Shown here one piece after another: positions 60,664 through 64,000 of a DNA stretch of 64,000 bases. The position numbers and the translations under genes are program-made. A model generated the notes under the pieces. It searched no databases, had not been told where the DNA came from, and saw nothing but the letters and a program-made list of their open reading frames with translations. Numbering within the stretch: the stretch's first letter is position 1; every line of letters begins with the position of its first letter. The DNA is from Hymenobacter sp. BT559 (lineage in GTDB: Bacteria; Bacteroidota; Bacteroidia; Cytophagales; Hymenobacteraceae). The stretch lies in assembly GCF_017571525.1 (NCBI RefSeq), contig NZ_JAGETY010000014.1, positions 1-64,000 on the forward strand. Reading direction: 5' to 3'.

Positions 60664-61080
60664 TTAGCGCGGCCATACCGCCCAGATTTTGGGTCCGAAG
60701 ATGCAGCCCCCTACCGCCACTGCCCCAAAGCCAGCCAGCAGCACAGCCCCGGCGGCCACGTCCTTGGCCTTGCCGGCCAGGGGGTGAAAATCGGGCGAGA
60801 CGAGGTTGGTGAGGGTTTCGATGGCGGTGTTTACCAGCTCGGCCGTCCACACGCCCGCCACCGCCAGCGCCACTAGGGCCCACTCGGTGAGGCTAAGCCG
60901 GAAATACAGCCCGCCGCCGATAACCACCACCGTGGCCACGGCATGAAACTGCAGGTGCGACTCGGAGCGCAGCGCTGCCCAAATGCCCCGAAAGGCGTAG
61001 CCGAAGCTCGCCACCTGCCGGTGCCACAAGCTGGGGTGGCCAGAGGTGTAAGGCTTAGCCACGGGTGTCGAACTCGGCAA
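60664..61080 (-). CDS. Diacylglycerol/undecaprenol kinase family protein
   Basis: The 138-aa inner-membrane protein belongs to the DgkA family, which phosphorylates diacylglycerol or undecaprenol with ATP. Core motifs are ASFGYAFRGIWAALRSESHL, FHAVATVVVIGGG, ELVNTAIETLTNLV and HPLAGKAKDVAAGAVLL with three membrane helices. The short soluble N-terminus and the Bacteroidota setting favour an undecaprenol kinase role. Its start overlaps the end of the GNAT gene by 26 bp, so the two are translationally coupled. Confidence 0.92.
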   Translation of the reverse strand: MPSSTPVAKPYTSGHPSLWHRQVASFGYAFRGIWAALRSESHLQFHAVATVVVIGGGLYFRLSLTEWALVALAVAGVWTAELVNTAIETLTNLVSPDFHPLAGKAKDVAAGAVLLAGFGAVAVGGCIFGPKIWAVWPR

Positions 61081-61648
61081 ACGTGGTGCGGCGCAGCTCG
61101 GGCCACTCGCCCCGGATAATGCTGAATATCATGGTATCGCGCCGGTAGTTGCCTTGCGTGAGGCGGTGGCTGCGCAGGGTGCCTTCTTCGGTGGCGCCCA
61201 TCCGGCGCATGGCGGTTTGCGACTTGTGGTTGCGGCTGTCGGTTTCAAGCTCGACCCGCTCGTAGTTGAGCTGGTCGAAGGCGTGAGCGAGCAGCAGGTG
61301 CTTGGCGGCGCGGTTGAGGCCGGTGCGCTGAAAGTCGGTGCCCACCCACGTGTAGCCAATGCTCAGGCGCTGGTCGGCCGGAAAATCATTGTAGTAGCTG
61401 GTGCTGCCCGCCAGCCGCCCGCTAGCCCGGTCGATAATGGCGAAGGCGTAGCGACGCCCCGTTTGGCGGTCTTGCACGGCCTGGGCCAGGTAGTCGGCCA
61501 GGCTCAAGGCATCGTCGGCGCGCGTGAGGGTAAATTCCCAGAGCGCGGGGTCGAAGGCTATCACCTTCAATTCTTCAAAATCGGTGGCTTCGAGCGGGCG
61601 CAGGCGCACGCGGCTGTTTTCCAAGACAAGGTTTTGGGCAAAATCCAT
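61055..61648 (-). CDS. GNAT family N-acetyltransferase
   Basis: 197 aa matching RimJ/RimL-like GNAT enzymes. It opens LVLENSRVRLRPLEATDFEE, and the acetyl-CoA region has SIGYTWVGTDFQRTGLNRAA then LLLAHAFDQLNYERVEL and TDSRNHKSQTAMRRMGATEE. It transfers an acetyl group to an amine, often a protein N-terminus or small molecule; the substrate is not deducible. It is followed by the kinase gene with a 26-bp overlap. Confidence 0.93.
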   Translation of the reverse strand: MDFAQNLVLENSRVRLRPLEATDFEELKVIAFDPALWEFTLTRADDALSLADYLAQAVQDRQTGRRYAFAIIDRASGRLAGSTSYYNDFPADQRLSIGYTWVGTDFQRTGLNRAAKHLLLAHAFDQLNYERVELETDSRNHKSQTAMRRMGATEEGTLRSHRLTQGNYRRDTMIFSIIRGEWPELRRTTFAEFDTRG

Positions 61649-61714
61649 AGCGCAGCAGGCAAGATGGTAGACCGCAAAGATGCGAAAAAACCACGCCTGT
61701 CGGCTGGTTTGCCC

Positions 61715-62326
61715 CTAGGGCTTCACCCCGCACTGGCTAGCCACGTAGGCTTTGTACTCGGCATAGGCCGGCTCCTGCACCAGGCTTTTGAGGGCGCGCA
61801 CGTGCGGGTCGGCCAGGTCGTTTGAGCGGCTGCGCAAGAGCATGAACTTCAAACCAGTTTGCAGGGGAGCGCAGTCGCCGGCCTCAGCTAGGGCCTTGGT
61901 TTTGAGTAAGGAGTAGTCGAAGGCCGCCCGCTCGCTGGCCTGCGAGTCGCGCTGGCTAGCCGGCACGGTGCTGAAATAATGCAGGTGCCCGATTTCGTGG
62001 TACAGTACCACCACCAGCCGGTTGTCGTCAAACTCGGGCTGCGGGTGCTCTAGAAAGCGCCGGTCGAGCCGCACCACGCCGTTGGGGAAAGCCGCGGCCG
62101 GGCTACCGAGCGGCCCTGCGCTGGTGACCACTACAAAGCGCCGCAGCAGCGGGTCGTGCTGGCGCACATCATCCAGCGCCGCGGCAAACTTGGGGTATTG
62201 CCGCGCTGCCTGGGCTAGCAACACGCGCGCCGTAGCCGAATCGACGGGCACCGCCTGCGTGAGCTGGGCGTAGCCAATGAGCGGACTGAACAAGCAAACC
62301 AGAGCAATTAGCAGTAGCGTACGCAT
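61715..62326 (-). CDS. Exported HEIGH-motif metallopeptidase-like protein
   Basis: Start at 62326 gives a 203-aa protein with a signal peptide (TLLLIALVCLFSPLIGYAQ). It contains the zincin motif HEIGHLHYF at about residue 116, followed by ASERAAFDYSLLKTKALAEA, whose Glu could be the third zinc ligand. This resembles a small gluzincin-like fold, but I cannot name the family. It probably acts in the periplasm. An ATG at 62380 would add 18 residues before the signal peptide. The two C-terminal Cys could form a disulfide. Confidence 0.78.
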   Translation of the reverse strand: MRTLLLIALVCLFSPLIGYAQLTQAVPVDSATARVLLAQAARQYPKFAAALDDVRQHDPLLRRFVVVTSAGPLGSPAAAFPNGVVRLDRRFLEHPQPEFDDNRLVVVLYHEIGHLHYFSTVPASQRDSQASERAAFDYSLLKTKALAEAGDCAPLQTGLKFMLLRSRSNDLADPHVRALKSLVQEPAYAEYKAYVASQCGVKP

Positions 62327-62438
62327 AGCTAGCAGACGTCCAGCGTGGCCCCAGGGTTTAAGGCTGCAGTGGCTTTTCACTCAAATCGAGAAGCCAGCGC
62401 GGCGGCTCGGCAGCCAAGGCCAGTGGTGCGAGGTTGAG

Positions 62439-63104
62439 TCACGCCCCAGCCCGGTCGAGTACGGCCGAGTCGGCGGTTACGACCACCTCGGTGGTTTCGG
62501 CCAGCACGGAGTCGGGGTTCATCACTACCTCGGCCGTCCAGGGCAGGCCTAGCTCGGCGCCCAGGTCGCGCAGGCGCGCCGCCAGCCGTCCGCTGTTCGA
62601 CACGGGTTGGTCGAGCAGCCAGCGCACGGGGCCCGGCGCTAGGGCCCCCAGTGCCGTCGCTACCAGCCGAATGGCGCGGTCGGTTTCCTGCACCGCGCGG
62701 TAGGTGCCATGAATGCTCGACAGGTCGCGCCAAGCGCCATCGCGACCACCCAGCACAATGCCGCCACTCAGCGCCGCTTCGAGCGTGATAATCAAGTTGA
62801 AGCCGTCGATGGCCACCGGCCGGCCGTTGAGGCTGCCGGGCGGTAGTAGCGTAGCCGCCCGGCGGAGCTGCTGCTCATCGGCGCAGGCGGCGCGGCCCAC
62901 GGCCCAGCGCTGGCGCTCGGTGAGGGCGTAGCGGTCGCCTACCAGCTTCAGGGTGGCGGCTGGCGGGTAAGCGCGCGTCAACAGCCACGACAGCTCGGCC
63001 ACGGCGCTACGGAGCACCGGCGCCCACTTGGGGGCAAACAAGGTGTCGTCGGCGGGGTGCGGGCCCCGGTGGCGGGTGTCGGCTGGACGCATGAGGTAGA
63101 GCAA
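62439..63104 (-). CDS. DUF434/DUF5616 domain protein
   Basis: The 221-aa protein has the DUF434 pattern at about 28-75 (LRSAVAELSWLLTRAYPPAA, LVGDRYALTERQRWAVGRAA) and the DUF5616 pattern from about 90 (PVAIDGFNLIITLEAALSGG, VLGGRDGAWRDLSSIHGTYR, VVVTADSAVLDRA). The fold of DUF5616 with spaced Asp residues suggests a PIN-like nuclease or an NTP-binding role, which I infer only from its acidic motifs. The family is known mainly from Archaea and scattered bacteria. Met5 at 63092 is an alternative start. Confidence 0.85.
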   Translation of the reverse strand: MLYLMRPADTRHRGPHPADDTLFAPKWAPVLRSAVAELSWLLTRAYPPAATLKLVGDRYALTERQRWAVGRAACADEQQLRRAATLLPPGSLNGRPVAIDGFNLIITLEAALSGGIVLGGRDGAWRDLSSIHGTYRAVQETDRAIRLVATALGALAPGPVRWLLDQPVSNSGRLAARLRDLGAELGLPWTAEVVMNPDSVLAETTEVVVTADSAVLDRAGA

Positions 63105-63139
63105 TCAGTAAGTCAACGTAGCGCTACGCTACAAAAGAA

Positions 63140-63243
63140 AAAACGCCTGTCATTGCAAGCCTGCGAATCAAGCACACGAGAACGAATCGGTTGGGTATCG
63201 TTCGGGTGCGATTGCTTCGCAAGCTCGCAATGACAGGCGTTTT
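63140..63243. repeat. Inverted repeat, family A copy 3
   Basis: AAAACGCCTGTCATTGC (63140-63156) pairs exactly with 63227-63243. The inner part carries a further GATTGCTTCGCAAGC palindrome. It lies between the DUF434 gene start and fumC. Confidence 0.85.
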
Positions 63244-63272
63244 GGATTGCCAGCAGATTATATAACGCAGGG

Positions 63273-64000
63273 CTAGCCCACGTTAATCTCGCCTACCATG
63301 TCTTCGGGCTTCAGCCACTCGTCGAACTGCTCAGGCGTCACGTAGCCGAGCTGCACGGCGGTTTCCTTCAGGGTCGAGTGGTTTTTGTGGGCCGTCTGGG
63401 CGATTTCGGCCGCTTTGTAGTAGCCGATGTGCGGGTTGAGGGCCGTTACCAGCATCAGCGACGAGTCAACGTGCTTCTTGATGTTGGGCAGGATGGGCTC
63501 GATGCCCACGGCGCACTTGTCGTTGAAGGCCACGCACACGTCGCCGATGAGGCGGGCCGAGTGTAGGAAGTTGTAAATCATGACGGGCTTGAACACGTTC
63601 AGCTCGAAGTGGCCCATCGAGCCGCCGACCGTGATGGCCACGTCGTTGCCCATCACCTGGGCGGCCACCATCGTCATGGCTTCGCACTGGGTAGGGTTCA
63701 CCTTGCCAGGCATGATGCTGGAGCCGGGCTCGTTGTCGGGAATCGAGATTTCGCCGATGCCGGCGCGCGGGCCGCTGCTGAGCATGCGCACATCGTTGGC
63801 GATTTTCATCAGGCTCACGGCCACGGTTTTAAGGGCGCCGTGGGCTTCCACGATGGCGTCGTGGGCCGCTAGGGCCTCAAATTTGTTCTCGGCCGTGATA
63901 AAGGGCAGGCCGGTGAGCTCGGCAATGTGCTTGGCCACGTTCTCCGAATAGCCGGGAGGCGTGTTGATGCCGGTGCCCACGGCGGTGCCGCCCAGCGCCA
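63273..64000 (-). CDS. fumC: Fumarate hydratase class II, 3' part (cut by window edge)
   Basis: The reading frame enters from beyond 64000 and ends at 63273, giving about 242 C-terminal residues of class II fumarase, which interconverts fumarate and malate in the TCA cycle. The superfamily signature [17 protein letters not shown] is present, along with [25 protein letters not shown] and [16 protein letters not shown]. The first half, including the start, lies outside the window. Confidence 0.95.
   Translation of the reverse strand, partial: ALGGTAVGTGINTPPGYSENVAKHIAELTGLPFITAENKFEALAAHDAIVEAHGALKTVAVSLMKIANDVRMLSSGPRAGIGEISIPDNEPGSSIMPGKVNPTQCEAMTMVAAQVMGNDVAITVGGSMGHFELNVFKPVMIYNFLHSARLIGDVCVAFNDKCAVGIEPILPNIKKHVDSSLMLVTALNPHIGYYKAAEIAQTAHKNHSTLKETAVQLGYVTPEQFDEWLKPEDMVGEINVG

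Noticed and set aside
1-64000. tRNA and rRNA genes
   Set aside because: While reading I met no cloverleaf with a TTCGAATCC-like T arm and no rRNA core sequence; a dedicated tRNAscan run would settle it.

Overview
The window looks like a chromosomal segment of a high-GC member of the Bacteroidota, most likely Hymenobacter or a close relative (Cytophagales, Hymenobacteraceae). This rests on the gene families (YpdA-type reductase, DUF4142, DUF4382, DUF6526, DUF6766 and DUF6970 proteins, a bacterial PcrB homologue, AsmA-like proteins, a TonB receptor with an N-terminal carboxypeptidase-like domain), on TAnnTTTG promoter boxes close upstream of several genes, and on the scarcity of Shine-Dalgarno sequences. 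The genus is an inference. There is no rRNA or tRNA gene, CRISPR array, prophage or intact insertion sequence.

Layout. 1-2450: two tandem DUF4142 lipoproteins and a Cys-rich lipoprotein. 2600-4600: ispD and queA. 4700-10050: a MacB-like permease, a LOG-family protein and polA. 10100-17400: exported S41 peptidase, thioredoxin-fold protein and beta-lactamase-fold hydrolase, a Gre-factor-like protein, a DoxX-like protein, a methyltransferase and ypdA. 17400-21400: lipocalin-like lipoprotein, membrane J/TPR protein, then a holin-like protein, an acidic membrane protein and pcrB. 21500-26800: AraC regulator, acyl-CoA dehydrogenase, and a minus-strand run panD, flippase-like protein, rfaE2, YugP-type protease. 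26800-34400: unknown membrane protein, small lipoprotein, prolyl oligopeptidase, DUF4286, nitronate monooxygenase, DUF6526, coiled-coil protein, CDF metal exporter, clpP. 34400-38800: ECF sigma factor with an unknown partner, and a TonB receptor preceded by a small His-motif protein. 39500-49800: STAS-like protein, htpG, DUF6766 protein, carboxylesterase, a LytTR remnant, a large AsmA-like protein, DUF4382 lipoprotein and a thioredoxin-like protein. 49900-59450: one co-oriented efflux cluster transcribed response regulator, histidine kinase, unknown 237-aa protein, small membrane protein, adaptor, RND pump, outer-membrane channel. 59500-64000: DinB-like, DUF6970, diacylglycerol kinase, GNAT, a zinc-protease-like protein, DUF434/DUF5616 and the 3' part of fumC.

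The genes are mostly ordinary housekeeping and envelope functions. The clearest unusual feature is a dense collection of at least nine unrelated families of long intergenic inverted repeats. Several arms run into coding sequences: both ends of ispD, the 3' ends of the oligopeptidase and efflux-channel genes, and possibly the start of the methyltransferase. They also sit in four gaps in or beside the efflux cluster. Other points of interest are a Gre-like protein of a family often misnamed in databases, the two unknown proteins inside the efflux cluster, a sigma factor with a non-canonical partner, a small HTHCH-motif protein before the TonB receptor, and frequent G/C-flanked CTAG words that go with use of the otherwise rare Leu codon CTA.
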